Positions 10,418 through 22,100 of a DNA stretch of 64,000 nucleotides are shown piece by piece (positions within the stretch are counted from its first letter, which is position 1; each line of letters opens with the position of its first letter). The DNA comes from Parascedosporium putredinis. Its lineage: Eukaryota > Ascomycota > Sordariomycetes > Microascales > Microascaceae. The position numbers were made by a program, and so were the translations under genes. The DNA is taken from contig CASHTG010000006.1 of assembly GCA_949357655.1 (NCBI GenBank), forward strand, positions 248,001 to 312,000, written 5' to 3'. The notes beneath the pieces were generated by a model. That model saw only the letters and a list, made by a program, of their open reading frames with translations. It was not told the origin of the DNA and did no database searches.

Positions 10418-11218
10418 GATGGAATAGGGAATAGGGAATAGGGAATCCAGGGGCAATGGGTATCACAACTATGGGAGATCGATTGATGAATGCAGCTCGG
10501 GCTCAGATTACGGATAGAATGTCAAAGTTGAGGAATATCTTTTGCATTGTGATCAGTTCTATCGAGGACCTTATATCTTCATATTGGTTTCTCCCCAGGC
10601 CCCATACCGCATGCGCACCAGCAAACACTAATTCGAGGAAACTCACTCATGACGGGTTGAGATATCTCCCGCTTCTCACGGCTTCCCATTCAACCTGTTT
10701 TAAGCTTAGCGCCGGGGAGTGGCGGGAAGTAGGTAAGCGAGAAAGCGGAGCCGAAGACCGGATTAGTAACGAGCGGAGATTCCTCGTCTTTGTCCGTTCC
10801 CACACACCCTCAGTTCTGCAGGGGTCGATGCCTCGCGGAGTCTCGGGCGAGTTGGAGTCAAGCTAGCGAGGCGTAGGAGGGGCTGTCCTTGTTAGCGTGC
10901 CAACCGCGGGGGATGGAGGGAAGCTCTGGAAAAAGATTGAGAAAATGGGGAAATTGGAAGCGCCTGGGTCGGTTGGCCGTTACGGCGCGATCTTTGTCCC
11001 TATTCCGTCTTGTTTCCTTGATCCAAGGAGGAGTCTCTCTACTAAGCCGCGTGCGACTTATATCAGGGCTCTACCCACTCCCCAGATTCCTACTCGCTCT
11101 ACCACAGCTTCATCTTAACTTTCAAGAAAAACGAACTATACTTGCGCGGATAAGTCAGACTGTGCCTGCTCCTTCTTCACTACTTTGCCCTACCTTCTCG
11201 CGAAAAGATTCTCCCACC
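10418..11218. promoter_or_regulatory. Shared divergent promoter region of two Gfo/Idh/MocA genes
   Basis: An 800-bp region separates the two divergently transcribed oxidoreductase starts. For the minus-strand gene a CCAAT sequence followed by GATATAAGG lies near 10566-10585, about 150 bp before its ATG. For the plus-strand gene a cttatatcag sequence lies near 11056-11065, about 155 bp before the ATG at 11219, followed by a pyrimidine/CA-rich leader. Several CGG and CCG triplets occur (for example around 10740-10770), but I could not identify a convincing spaced Zn2Cys6 site by eye. Confidence 0.5.
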
Positions 11219-12282
11219 ATGGCCGCCGCCGACATTCCCACCCTCCGCTGGGGCATCGTAGCCACGGGCCTCATCTCCTCGTGGTTCGCCGCCGACATCA
11301 TCCGCGAGGACCGCCCCAACCCCGCGCCCGCCACGTCATCCAGGCCGTCGGCTCCTCGTCGCGCGAAAGGGCCAGGCCTTTGTCGCCAAGCACATCCCCC
11401 AGGCATCGCCCACCGTCTACGGCAGCTACGAGGAGGTCTACGCGGACCCGGACGTGGACGTCGTCTACATCGGCACCCGCACGCGTTCCACAAGCAAAAC
11501 TGCCTCGACGCCATCGCCCACGGCAAGAATGTGCTGTGCGAAAAGGCCTTTGCCCTCAACGCCGCCGAGGCCAGGGTGGTGCTGGACGCCGCCAAGGCCA
11601 AGGGCGTCTTCGTCATGGAGGCCATGTGGACCCGCTTCTACCCCCTCGTCAAGGAGCTGCAGAAGCTGGTGCACGAGGACAAGATCCTCGGCGACGTGCA
11701 CCGCGCCGTGTGCGACTTTGCCCTCGCGCAGAATATCGCCTCCCTGCCCGCCGACTCGCGCCTCAAGAACCCGGCTCTCGGTGCCGGTACGCTGCTGGAC
11801 ATTGGCATCTACTGCTTGACGTGGGGTCTTCTCGCGCTGGACAGCGGCATCGGCGACGGCGCTGAGAGGCCGCAGGTTTCGGCGCAGCAGCACTTGGTCG
11901 ACGGGGTAGACGTGGCCTCTTCCATTCTCCTCCTGTACCCGCAGGCGAAGCAGGGCATCCTCAGCTGCACCAGCTTCCTGCGGGGGCCTCGGAGTTCTGC
12001 CGCATCGAGGGCACAAAGGGCACGCTGGTGGTCGAGGGCATCGCGGCGTCCGCCCCGAACTCGTTCACGGTGAATTTGGAGGGGCAGGAGCCCAAGACGT
12101 ACGAGTTCGAGAAACCTGGGTTCGGCTTTTACTTTGAGGCCGACGCCGTGGCGCTGGATATCGCGGCCGGGCGCAAGGAGAACGCGACGATGCCTTGGGC
12201 GGAGACGATTCGCGTGATGGAAATTCTGGATGAGGTGCGCAGGCAAGGCGGTGCGGTTTTCCCGAACGAGTTGAAGAATTAA
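11219..12282 (+). CDS. Dimeric dihydrodiol dehydrogenase / D-xylose 1-dehydrogenase (NADP+) type oxidoreductase
   Basis: Single exon, about 355 aa once four single bases are restored. Start ATG at 11219 in context CACCATGG. Features in order: Rossmann start LRWGIVATGLISSWFAADI, then VIQAVGSSS, the cofactor-domain segment DVDVVYIGTPHAFH, LCEKAFALNAAEARVVLDAA (catalytic Lys in the EK pair), the subfamily signature MEAMWTRFYP, then LGAGTLLDIGIYCL. The EAMWTRF and DIGIY motifs place it with fungal and mammalian trans-1,2-dihydrobenzene-1,2-diol dehydrogenases, which also act as NADP-dependent D-xylose dehydrogenases. Frame breaks sit at C4 11320-11323, AAAGGG 11366-11371, CCC 11476-11478 and G5 11992-11996; all read as contractions. 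It may oxidise an aldopentose or a dihydrodiol; substrate is inference. It shares its upstream region with the related minus-strand gene. Confidence 0.88.
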
Positions 12283-12831
12283 ATTAGCTAGTCCTGGACG
12301 AATGTTACGATTAATCAACTACGGTATATCCCCTGATATTCCTTTTCCATGTGTGTTAGAAGCGCCCGTAAAGAAACAAGTCGAAGAATCATCTTGATCT
12401 CCTTGAACTGCCCCCGCCTAACCATTTCCACCTGCTTCTTCAACTCTCCCCTCCCGTCATCGGGACCGTCATCGGCTCTCCTTCTTTCGCTTGCGATTTC
12501 TCGCAGCTCCCCGCATCCCCACCAATGACCCTTTCTTGCTCGTTCTTTGGGGTCGCCGATGTGACGAGCCGAGATGTGGGGATTAGCGGATTCGACCAAA
12601 CCCAACTCGTCCTAGCTCGAAGACCCAAGGAGGCGGACGTGCTTCCCGCCATTCCCCGATGGCCCATAAAGTCATGTCATGTTATCCCCAGCTTCCAGTA
12701 AGACCATTGAATACCAACCATTCCTTAAATGCTCAGGGTGACCCATTATTTTCTTCTCCCGAGACTCCCCGTTCCCTCGCGCAGTTCAAATTGCTGCACT
12801 TCCCCTTATCAAAAGTGAACTATCATTGATA
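12283..12831. other. Intergenic region before the Zn2Cys6 regulator
   Basis: The left part is the 3' flank of the dehydrogenase gene. The right 150 bp (about 12680-12830) is pyrimidine-rich on the + strand and leads into the ATG at 12832, which fits a promoter and leader. No protein-like frame is present; the minus-strand open frames are basic low-complexity shadows. Confidence 0.4.
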
Positions 12832-15119
12832 ATGCACCGCCGTAGCCCTCACCCCACCGCCGGGGACTCGGCCATGGACCCGCACGATACTCGCAGAACC
12901 GCGCGAATGTACCACCGCCGTCGCGCCGTAGCAGCATGCCAGCCGTGCAGGGCACGCAAAACAAAATGCGACAACGTGCGGCCGGTGTGCGGGTTTTGCA
13001 CCAGGACCGGGGCAGAGTGCACGTACGCGGAGGCCGCCAAAGACTATTCCTCGTGGGTCCCATCCCCCTGCACTCCCAAAAAGGCCGTTATGTTGCTACC
13101 GAACCCACAATGCAACAACCCATGCAAAGGGCTAACTAATATCGCGTGCTTGCGTGTGCCCGCACCCCAGATTCGATCCCGCCAGTTTGGCAATCCTGGA
13201 TCGAGTCAACCATGCCATCCAACTGCTGGAGTCTCAACAGGAAGAGACGCGGGTCGCCATTAGCCGCAGTCGGCACCACACGCCCGGGCCCGCGGAGCCG
13301 ACTCGTGGCTCAAACACCCACCAATTTTCTCCGGCCCCTCCCTCCGGTGGCAGAGCGATAGAGTCGCCCCCGGAGAGCTCGCGATAGAAAAAGACCTTTT
13401 CGAAGTTGCGGGGTATCCGGCCACGCTCATCAACTCGGAAGCGATACTGCACTGGCCCATCTTCGAAGCCTATCTTGCCCCCACCCCCGATCCTTCATCC
13501 TCGACTCGGAGAACGGGGAGGCGGATCACCCGGTCAGCTGCGGGGGTGTTTCGGGAGCGGCGTGCGAGAAGAAGACATTGCGAGGCTTTGCCGGCAGTTC
13601 CTCGCGTACGTGCACATCAAGAATCCGGTGCTGGACGTTGCGGAATTCAAATGCTACGTCAGGGAGGCGACGGAGAACGGCATAGGTTGGGATGGCCCGT
13701 CGTGCCTGGTCGTAAGTCCAACCGCGCTGCCCCAACGTTGTAGCGACTTTTTTGCCGAGCCACGTTCACTAACACCACGGGCGCGCAACGCGAAAACCAC
13801 AATACAAATCGTAGCTTATCGCATGTTCATTGGGCTGCCTCGGGTCCAGCGACAGCTTTGCCGAAGGCCCCGCGGGCCCAAGCACGCCAAAAGATGACCA
13901 GGAAATCGACGCCGCCATGGCATACTACCGGGCCGCGAAGAAGCGCCTCGGCATGATTGAGTCTCCGCTCCTGTCCATCCAATGCCAGTTTTTCTGCGGG
14001 GTGCTCGAGATGTTTCTCCTGCGCCCGGTCAAGGCGTGGTCGTATTTCCACCAAGCTTGCGTCCTGTTTCGGAACTACGTCTGGATTCGGCGAGCGAGGG
14101 ACGCCGGGGTCGCGGAGCCGAGGCCGCGGGAGATACAGCGCCTCGAGCAAAGACTCTACTGGTCTTGCATGAAGTCCGAATGGTACATATATGCGACGCA
14201 TGCATTTCTTACCCAAACAGTTTCGGGCCCTAAACTAATGTGACCAAAAACAGCGAGATACGATGCGAGATACCGCTACCATCCAGCGGGATCACCCAAT
14301 TCGGGTTTCCCGATATGTTGCCTTCGCCGCCCTCAGGTATCGCCCCCAGCCCGCCAGCACACCCCTCGCCCGAGACTCCATCATCGCAATCCCGGCCACT
14401 AGCCATCGAGCCAGAGGAAGAGAAGAGCTGGTTCTACTACCTCGCCGAAGTCTCGTTCCGCAAGATGATGAACCGCGCCATCGCCACCATGGGCGCCAGC
14501 GGAGAGCAAGGGTGGATCTCGAACGTGCATGAAAACCTAACGCACTACAAAGCGTTAGATGAAGAGATCAACATATGGTAAGTTGATGCTTTTCTTCCTC
14601 TCTTCAACGCTCAAGGAGAACACTACGCAAAGCGACTCACCACCATGCGATATCCTTCCAGGTACTCCCACATCCCGCCCCCATCACCAGCACGCCCACC
14701 GACCACCCCCAACGAACTCGCCCACTTCATCCACCACCGCGCTCTCGCCTGCCGCGAATGGATCCACCGCCCCTTCCTCTACTACGTCCTCCACCGCGCC
14801 CCCGACGACCCGTACATGGCCCTCGCCCTGCCCCTGGCGCGGGAGTGCCTCGACATGTGCGTCCGCGGCCAGTTCGCCGCCTACGCCTTCCGCCGGCACC
14901 ACGGCACCTGGTTCGTCGCGCGCACCACGGCGATCAGGGCCCTCCTGCTCCTCGCGGCGGCCAAGAGCGGGCGGATAACACTACCAGAAGGGTGGAGGGG
15001 GCCGTGGGCCTCGCGCTCGAGACGTTGAGGTGCTGGGGGCCGAGGCGCCTGATTTGGCGCGGCTGCGGGGAGTTTTGGAGAGGATTGCGGAGGATACCCA
15101 GGCTAGTCTGCCCTTGTAA
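12832..15119 (+). CDS. Zn(II)2Cys6 fungal transcription factor
   Basis: Five exons: 12832-13052, 13171-13711, 13815-14182, 14254-14577, 14662-15119; about 638 aa after restoring single bases. Residues 35-65 carry the zinc cluster CQPCRARKTKCD..RPVCGFC.....EC, with all six Cys at standard spacing. The first intron follows YSS directly and has a CTAAC branch site. The middle region has SEAILHWPIFEAYL, CLVLIACSLGCL across an intron, the helix AYYRAAKKRLGM and KSECEIRCEIPLPSSGI, all typical of the fungal-specific regulatory domain. The C-terminus ends ERIAEDTQASLPL. Frame breaks: C5 13367-13371, two more between about 13480 and 13570, GGG 14990-14992, and G5 15035-15039. A short-chain start at 12874 is also possible. 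It sits just downstream of the dehydrogenase pair and could control it; that is inference. Confidence 0.87.
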
Positions 15120-15610
15120 TCTTAGGAGTGTGCCATGGGTTCATGAGGGGTTTGTAAAGGCGCGCTTTGCTGTGTTTGTGAAGACAGGTGCCTGCCCCCA
15201 TCTATTAACCACTCGAGTTCAAGTAATCTGATCCAGGAGGTCTATTAATCTTTTTTTCTTCTTAGAACACAAGATCTTTTTGTTTTTGCCAAAATGAGAA
15301 CCGAATTTCGTCGAGAACATTCATCTCTTAATATCCTCTTGAGTCGTCACCATCGCAAGTTCATTGCTGACTAAGATGGCGAGAAGCCCAGAAACCACTC
15401 AAGCACCACAATATCTGCAAAATTCCTGCCGATGATCAAGTCTTTTTTTCCAAAGCTAAGCGGATGACAATAAAGCCTGCGGAGGGGGCATCCTACAGCC
15501 CCGACCGTTTTTAATTTTCAAACGTGAAATCAGTCTCGAGGCACTATTCTCGTACTCGCCTCGCCAAATCTGTCTTCCCGCCTCTCTACCCCAGCCAAAT
15601 ATCAGCCACT
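15120..15610. other. Intergenic region
   Basis: This holds the 3' flank of the transcription factor gene and the upstream region of the methyltransferase gene, both on the + strand. A T-rich stretch around 15245-15290 may be 3' untranslated sequence. A tttttaatttt element at about 15505-15515 lies 100 bp before the ATG at 15611. No gene seen. Confidence 0.4.
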
Positions 15611-16821
15611 ATGCACTATATCCGCTTCCTGCGTCCACCCAAAATCGAGGTCCAAAAGGGCCAATCCTCCCTCAGCCTCGTATTAGTGCTATCGACGGAT
15701 CTAGGCGACGCGCTACTCGCCAGCGAGGCCAACGTGCTCCTCAACCTCTGCCTCTTCACCCAAGGCCGGAACGATGGCCACACGCTCGAGCCCGGCTTCA
15801 AAACCACGCTGACGTGGGAGCGCGGGGCCCGGGTGCTCAAAAAGACGGTGCCCATCCCTACAAATTCTTGGAAGCAGCTCCTGATCCGGCCGGCCGACCT
15901 TGCCGTGGCAGCTCGTCAGTTCTCGCAGCTGGTGTCGTGGGCCTCGTCGTCGTCGGCGACGGGCCGTCCGCGCGGGCTCATCATGCCGGTCTGGTTCGAT
16001 TTCGAGCTGCAGGAGGAAAGCGAGCGGGCCGGGCGTAAAGACGTGTGCCTACGCAAGCTGCATCTGGTGGGCACCACCGTTTTAGAGTTTGAGGAAGAGT
16101 TTGGCGACAGCATCGCACGCCACGTCTGGGATGGAGGGCTCGCTGCGGTGTCGTTTCTCTCGCAGATCTTGGGCGGCCAGGCGAAAGCGGATGCGGCGAT
16201 CGGGGCGAGGATGCCCGTGCTTAGGGGATGCTTCTCGACGAGGGGCCGATGGACATTATCGAGATTGGGTGCGGTGTCGGTGTTTTGGGCGTCGGACTCT
16301 GCGGGATGCTCGCCGCCACGCGGCAGGATGCCGGGGTGGGGGACTACCGTGTAGTCATGACGGATATATCGGAAGCGGAAGAGAGGGCAACTGGAAATAT
16401 TCGGTCGTTCCTCGCGGGCGCGGAGAAGGCGGAGACTAAAACCCCAAAGATCCGGTACGAAAATCTGGATTGGGAGGATGGGAAAGAGGGCAGCTTTAGC
16501 GAAACGGTGGGGTCCCGGGCGTGGAAGCTAGCCATCATCAGCGACTGCACGTACAACACCGACACCATCCCGTCGCTCGTCGGCACCCTCTCGAAGCTTC
16601 AAGAGTCGGTGGCGGTGATTTCCTCGCAGCAACAGCAGCAGCAGCAGCAGCAGTTGCGCGTCTTTCTCGCCACAAAGCCCCGGCACTCGTCGGAACTAGC
16701 GTTTTTCGATCTCATGCCGCAGTACGGTTGGGATGTCAAGGAAAAGACTCTCGTTCACCTACTACACACCGGCTGCGTGCCGGACCCGGTGGAACTTTAT
16801 CTGTTTGAGAGGCGGTCGTGA
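15611..16821 (+). CDS. METTL21-type (Methyltransf_16) SAM-dependent protein lysine methyltransferase
   Basis: Single exon, about 403 aa. Start ATG at 15611, the first Met of MHYIRFLRPPKIEV; the longer open frame upstream lacks support. The N-terminal half (residues 1-205) is a family-specific region containing LGDALLASEANVLLNL and GTTVLEFEEEFG, then RHVWDGGLAAVSFL. The SAM-binding motif I is MDIIEIGCGVGVLGVGL (about residue 213), followed by VVMTDISEAEERATGNI, YENLDWEDG and the post-II motif SDCTYNTDTIPSLVGTL. This order is characteristic of fungal EEF1A-type or putative protein-lysine methyltransferases. The frame is broken once, at the G4 run 16224-16227 just before motif I. Nine consecutive Gln (16627-16653) sit in a loop between SDCTYN and the final strands, a likely length-variable insertion. 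Substrate unknown. Confidence 0.87.
16627..16653 (+). repeat. CAG/CAA trinucleotide repeat encoding nine Gln
   Basis: Nine Gln codons, one CAA and eight CAG, inside the methyltransferase gene. It interrupts a surface loop of the Rossmann domain. Such repeats vary in length between isolates. Confidence 0.9.
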
Positions 16822-17525
16822 TGGATACACGCGCAACAGGGACCTCGCATGACGTAGCCTTCGCGTTTTCCGTCCGTAGTGGCATATATCATCCTCCGCC
16901 TTGACTATATACCGTACATGTATTCACAGCTTGAACTACCCCCAACGCGCGGCGCCCATCAACAATCACACTCGAGCAGAGCAAAGGATATATTAGACCA
17001 TGATCAATCTCATTCCCTTGAACGACCCCTAATGCACAAATTTAGGGTCGTGATTGGCCTCCCACATTATTTTATCCATCCCAGCTGCTTTCTCCCCAAC
17101 CCATCCGTTCGCGGGGGCATCGGCATGAATTTCGGATGACGATTACGACCGTAACACAAGAATTAATATATGCCCAATACCGATAAGTGCTACCGACCCT
17201 GTTCGAACGCGACACATTTGATGCACAATCCCCAACTTATCCGGCCATCCTGATTTTACCCAGTGCTACCTCCTACTCCTGTTCCTATGTTCCTACTCAC
17301 GTCGTAGAATGGATCGATATGATGTACGTTCCAAGGACCTCCAATGATTGGGTCTGTCTACTATTCAATGTTAATTATGCGATTTCTTACGTGGCCCCCA
17401 TTAAGACTCTTCCCCTAACAAGTAGGAGGGCGGGGAGAAGCGCCGCAGAAGAGAAAAAGGACAACGTAACGTACCCGAGGCGAAACCTCGCATTCTCCTC
17501 ACGAGGGCATCGCGAGGCAGGCGAA
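16822..17525. other. Intergenic region
   Basis: No protein-like frame. It contains the 3' flank of the methyltransferase gene and the upstream region of the glycosyltransferase gene. The segment 17400-17520 is mixed-purine and leads to the ATG at 17526. Confidence 0.4.
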
Positions 17526-19125
17526 ATGGCCCCTCGACGCAGATATCTCGTCGTCCTCACGTTGCTGCTCGTTATTTTTACTCGCATCTTCCAAGACGGG
17601 ACACACGGGATAACAGCGGGTCCCCGAGATTTTCAACGCGACTCTTGGCGTGAGTTTCTATGCCCTTTTTCACGTTTTTACCTGGGCCAAAACCAGGCGC
17701 ATCCCGTCCCTTGGCAGCGGGTCTCTCTCCACAACTACCAGCATCTTGAGCCAATGTTAGAGCAAAGAAACAAACGGCAAAGGGAGGAATTTTTGGGGCA
17801 GTTTTCACATGCTAATTGCTTGTTCGGACGACGCTTGGTCGGACGCAGTTCCAGGACATTTTCGTCGTGAGCTTGGCCGCGCGAACCGACCGGCGCGATG
17901 CGATGTCCTTGATGGCGGCGGCGACGGGCCTGCGCCTGACCTTTGTCGACGGGGTCAGGGGTGCGGATATCCTGGAGAAGGCGCTGCCGCCGGGGCGGAG
18001 GAATAAGAATATACAGTCCATGGGGGCGATTGGCAGCTGGAGAGCGCACATGAATGTGCTTCAAAGGTTCGAGCGATACATCCCCCAAGCATCCAAGGGT
18101 GCAAAACTCAACCGCGCTCCTCGTAGAGGGAGAGCGACGCGAAACAAGAAAGAAAAAACAATACCGGGGAATTGAGACAAACATTGAGCGCCCAAGAATC
18201 TAATACAGAGAAATGGCAATTCTTGCCGTTTGGACTCACTAGGATCGTCCAAGAAAACATAACGAGCGCGCTCATCCTCGAGGACGACCTGGACTGGGAC
18301 GTCCGCGTCAAGGAGCAGTTCCAGACCTTTGCCTCGGCCTCGCAAAAGATGACGCAGCCGCTCCGCAACGGCCCGGGCGACACCCTCTCGAGCTTATACC
18401 CACCCGACGCCGAGGCAGCCGACCAAGGACCAGCGGCGCTCGTGATGCGGGACACCTCGGCGGTAGAGCCTGCTCAGCTGTCGGCCTACGGGGACGACTG
18501 GGACGTGCTCTGGCTCGGACACACGGGCGGGGAGCTACCCTCCGACTACGCGACCCTCAAGCAAAACGCCGACCGGCCCCCGTCGTCCGTGCTCACGCTG
18601 CTGATCCCCGACGACGAGACCGTGCCGGTGCCCAAGCACGTCAAGCGACACCCCTGGGCCAAGAGGACGGAGCGGTTCGCCTCCCTGTACGCTCCGCACA
18701 CCCGCGTCATGCACGAGCCGCGCGGGAACGGAGGCTCGCAGGCGTACGCCGTCAGCCTCCGGGCGCGCGGCGGCTGCTGTACCAGTTCGGCGTGGAGGGG
18801 CTCACGGACCTCTGGGACATTTCGCTGCGGGACTTTTGCGAGGGCGTGTTTCTTCGCGGGGGAAGAAGGCGAGACTAGAGCCGAGGCGGGGAGAAGAAGC
18901 CCGTGTGCGTGACGACGAACCCGCCGCTGATGGTGCAGTACTGGGGCGGGGGATAGTGATATCGGGAATGTGGGGGTGGCTATTTCCGCAAGAAGGGGTC
19001 CATTATGGTGAGGTATAGCACGAGGCTGAATCTGAGGAGGCTTCTCGGTAGGGTTTCCGGCGTGGAAGAGGGGGATGTGGGGGTTGGTGGACCAGTGGCC
19101 CGATGATGGGCCGGGGCCGTGGTGA
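17526..19125 (+). CDS. Glycosyltransferase family 25 protein (LPS-type glycosyltransferase fold), type II membrane protein
   Basis: Three exons: 17526-17649, 17849-18066, 18243-19125. The start MAPRRRYLVVLTLLLVIFTRIF gives a basic tip and a single signal-anchor helix, fitting a Golgi type II enzyme. After a short stem ending PEIFNATLG, the catalytic domain begins FQDIFVVSLAARTDRRDAM, then FVDGVRG, MGAIGSWRAHMNVLQ, the metal/donor motif LILEDDLDWDVRVKEQF, DDWDVLWLGHTGGELP, QAYAVSLRGARRLLYQFG and TTNPPLMVQYWG. The end is GYFRKKGSIMVRYSTRLN ... LVDQWPDDGPGPW. Both splice junctions are in phase. Frame breaks: about 17588-17620, GGG 18761-18763, G5 18858-18862, G4 18888-18891, and more between 18945 and 19085. 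The last 400 nt are the most damaged coding stretch here. Family is firm; acceptor and linkage unknown. Confidence 0.85.
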
Positions 19126-22100
19126 GCAAGGGGTCTCGAGGATAGCTGGACCTAGCTTTGAGAAGGGGTTCCGCGTATTTCGCAACTCGTGCCTGTACAT
19201 ACTAAGACATCATTGTGTATATATATATTCTTGGTGCCTTGAATGGCGTGTACAGCCGTTCAAGTTCAAACTGTGGTCGAGGACGAAACCCGGAAGCACG
19301 TAAAGTGCGGTATGTAAGGTGGCCCACGACGTGATATTGAACAGTTAACGATATATACACGACTCCCTAAGTATGTACAATGGACCCCTCTTTTGGGCTG
19401 CACCATACAGGGCAAGAATGTCAGGGAAGGAAGAGACCCGCGGGCATGGGCTCGGGATCGATTCAAGCAAATGGCCGGGCTGGTCCGTCCTGGTACGAAA
19501 ACGGCGGGATTTGAACCACGGCGGGGGCCTTGAAAAACGATACTACATTCAACGACGTCTCTCGACGCACATAAGAGCCGGGCTCTATTTGCGCGACGTG
19601 CGACAAGCGACTCCTCCTCGCCACTGATCGTCGCACAGCTTGGGATTTCAAAGGGGTGTGTCTAGGGTACGGTACGGGTGTCTGTGGGGGCGCGACAAGT
19701 TTGGCTGCACATGTACCGTGACGCCATCGTGTTCTTGTTCTTCTTTTGGCCCCGCGGTTCCCTTTTTTATTGTATCTGGGCTTGGGGCTATGCAAGGTCC
19801 CAGAAAGACCCGACATTGTTATCGGTTGGCGTGCAAATGGGGCTTCTGGGAGTATTCTACACCCATTGGTAGTAGTTTTCTCGAGCCAAGACGAGGTGTC
19901 GAAAGAGCTTCCTGCGTGGCTTTTTGTTTTATCCCGGTCGCTGTTGATCTCCCGTGGCCATGGTAGGGCGGCCCGGACGAGAAACCGCCGTCCTCTCGAG
20001 CCCGAGTCCCTTGAAAGTCAGGCACACATGTGGCGGGCTCGGTGTCAGCTCAGCATCTACTTCTCGAGGCGTACCACCCTGCTGCTTGTATTCCTTGTTG
20101 TTCTTGTTCTTCGCCTTTTTCTGCTGCCTTATCGGAGGCAAGATACGGCGAGAAAGTGGAATATATGCACGAGGCGAGCGTGGCCAAGGAATAGCGCAAG
20201 GGAAGAATAGGCGAACTTTCTATCATTTCTTCACAAAATCGCCCAACACGCCTACGATTTTGAAGCCCGACCCAATCTCTCCCACCCGATCTCGAGCAGC
20301 GTGCTTGCCACTCTGGCAGTCAACCCAACATCGGCGAGATAGCTCAGTCAACCTTGCGATGAAAAAGAAGAAGAAAAAAGTAATGCTGCATCGGGCCTTT
20401 TGGCCCTCCGCCGCTAGGCTTCAAGATGAGTGCGGAGATAAGGCTCCTTTTTCACCAGCCCGCCCATCGAAGCCGGTGATGGCCTATCGCTCCAAGGAAA
20501 AGAAAAAAAAGAACAAGAGAAATATGCAAAGATGACCCGGGAGAAAGGGGCCGCACGAAATGCCTTGGGCAAAGCCTCGCGAAGATCGGTTGCGGACAGG
20601 CGAGGTGGTGGGCGAGACACGCAGTTGAAGATTTTCCAACATGCACCGCCCACGAGCCCATGCACGAATCAACAAAAAGATTGCTTTTGCGGCATGGCAG
20701 TATCCGGAATGGAATGGTATGTGCTACTTTTTCTTGGGCGCACCCCTTCCCCCGTTCTCCGCTCGTTCTTTGGTACGTTTTGTGCTTGGGAAGAGAAGAA
20801 GGGATGGGAGTGGCGGTGGAGAGAGAATTCGTTGGAGATTTGCTTGATGCTCTTTTTTGGCCTGTGTATCGTTCACGCACACCACATTACACCTCGACGG
20901 CAGTGCCTACTGCTCCCCGCTCTGGAAAGGCGTATTTGACTTGCTAATCCGGGGTTGGGTGTGACCTGGCGCGAGCTGCTGTCCATTCAACATTGTCTAC
21001 CTCTGGGTTAAAGTAAAAGATGGTCACGGTAGGCTTCGCAGAGGGAGACTTCCTTTGCAAGGTACATACTCTGTACGTGCATGCAAGCGAGTAAACGTCC
21101 ATTAGATATGGATCCCCTTTCATAAAAGGGCATTTCCATTCCCTCCGAGCATGGTACCCCCATCCAATCTGATGATTCCTCCTCCACTCCCTCCATGTCG
21201 ACTCCTCGCTGAGGAGGGAGGGGGAACGGAACAGCAGGAGCACGGGGAAATGATAGGAGGCGGCCCCGCCAAAATCCCGAATTGCAAAAGTTCGTGGACT
21301 TTCCCACCAATTTTGCATGGTCCCGTCTCTTCTTTTTCCCTTCTCGGAGTGATGCGCCTTTGCTGCTCTTTGGAGTCTTGGCGGGGAATGTTGGGGCGAC
21401 GCTCTCCGCTGGCGTGTACCTTAAACGGGCCGACAAGGCTCTTACCCCATTCGTTCAAAGGATTCTGACGTCAGGTCTCTTCCCCTAGTCACAGCTCTCG
21501 TGGCTCGTCTCCCTTGCTCCTTTTGGCTACCTTTAGCTTGTCCCTTGTGATCTTATTACATGAATGCATGCAGAAGGAAAAAAAAAAGTATTCTCCGCTC
21601 TAATCAAAGAGCGCCGACACCTAGTGTATAAACGTAGCATATTCGCAAAAGCATTATCAATAATGAGGAGGCAACATAGTGCGCGTGAAAGGAAGAAAAT
21701 ACAAACAGTCTGGACTATCAACTTACGCATGGACAAGAGGTTTGGGGGATGGACGAGGTGTCGGCCTGTTCTGGTTTAGGGATCATTGACAGATCTGTAG
21801 ATCCTGTGATCGGCCTGATGGAGCAAGGGTGGGTGCAAACCCCCAAAGGCTAACTGACCGGCCATTCCCTGCAATGCCTGCAAGGCCTGGACACGACAAG
21901 TACGCCGAGTCGCTGATTACTTCTGGAAGCAAATGTCTGACATTCGCTGGGTTCAACAGCGTCAGACCCTCAAGTGCCCCAAGATGATTGTTGTGAATTT
22001 GACACCTGCGGGAGGCGCCGCCGCCGGCGGTTCCCTGGCCCTACTTTTGTCTTGTCAGGCATGGACAACATTTGAATCATGCCATCAACGTTCGGGGTCC

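Noticed and set aside
10740..10770. CGG/CCG triplets as binding sites for the adjacent Zn2Cys6 factor
   Set aside because: Triplets occur but spacing and orientation do not repeat, and such short words are expected by chance in this base composition.
10889..11218. Upstream in-frame extension of the dihydrodiol/xylose dehydrogenase
   Set aside because: The extension begins at a non-ATG codon and encodes sequence unlike the family, whereas the ATG at 11219 has ideal context and starts the Rossmann fold at the usual distance.
19485..19525. tRNA-like T-arm (gggatttgaacc) on the minus strand
   Set aside because: The stem pairs only over two bases and no acceptor, D or anticodon arm can be folded nearby.
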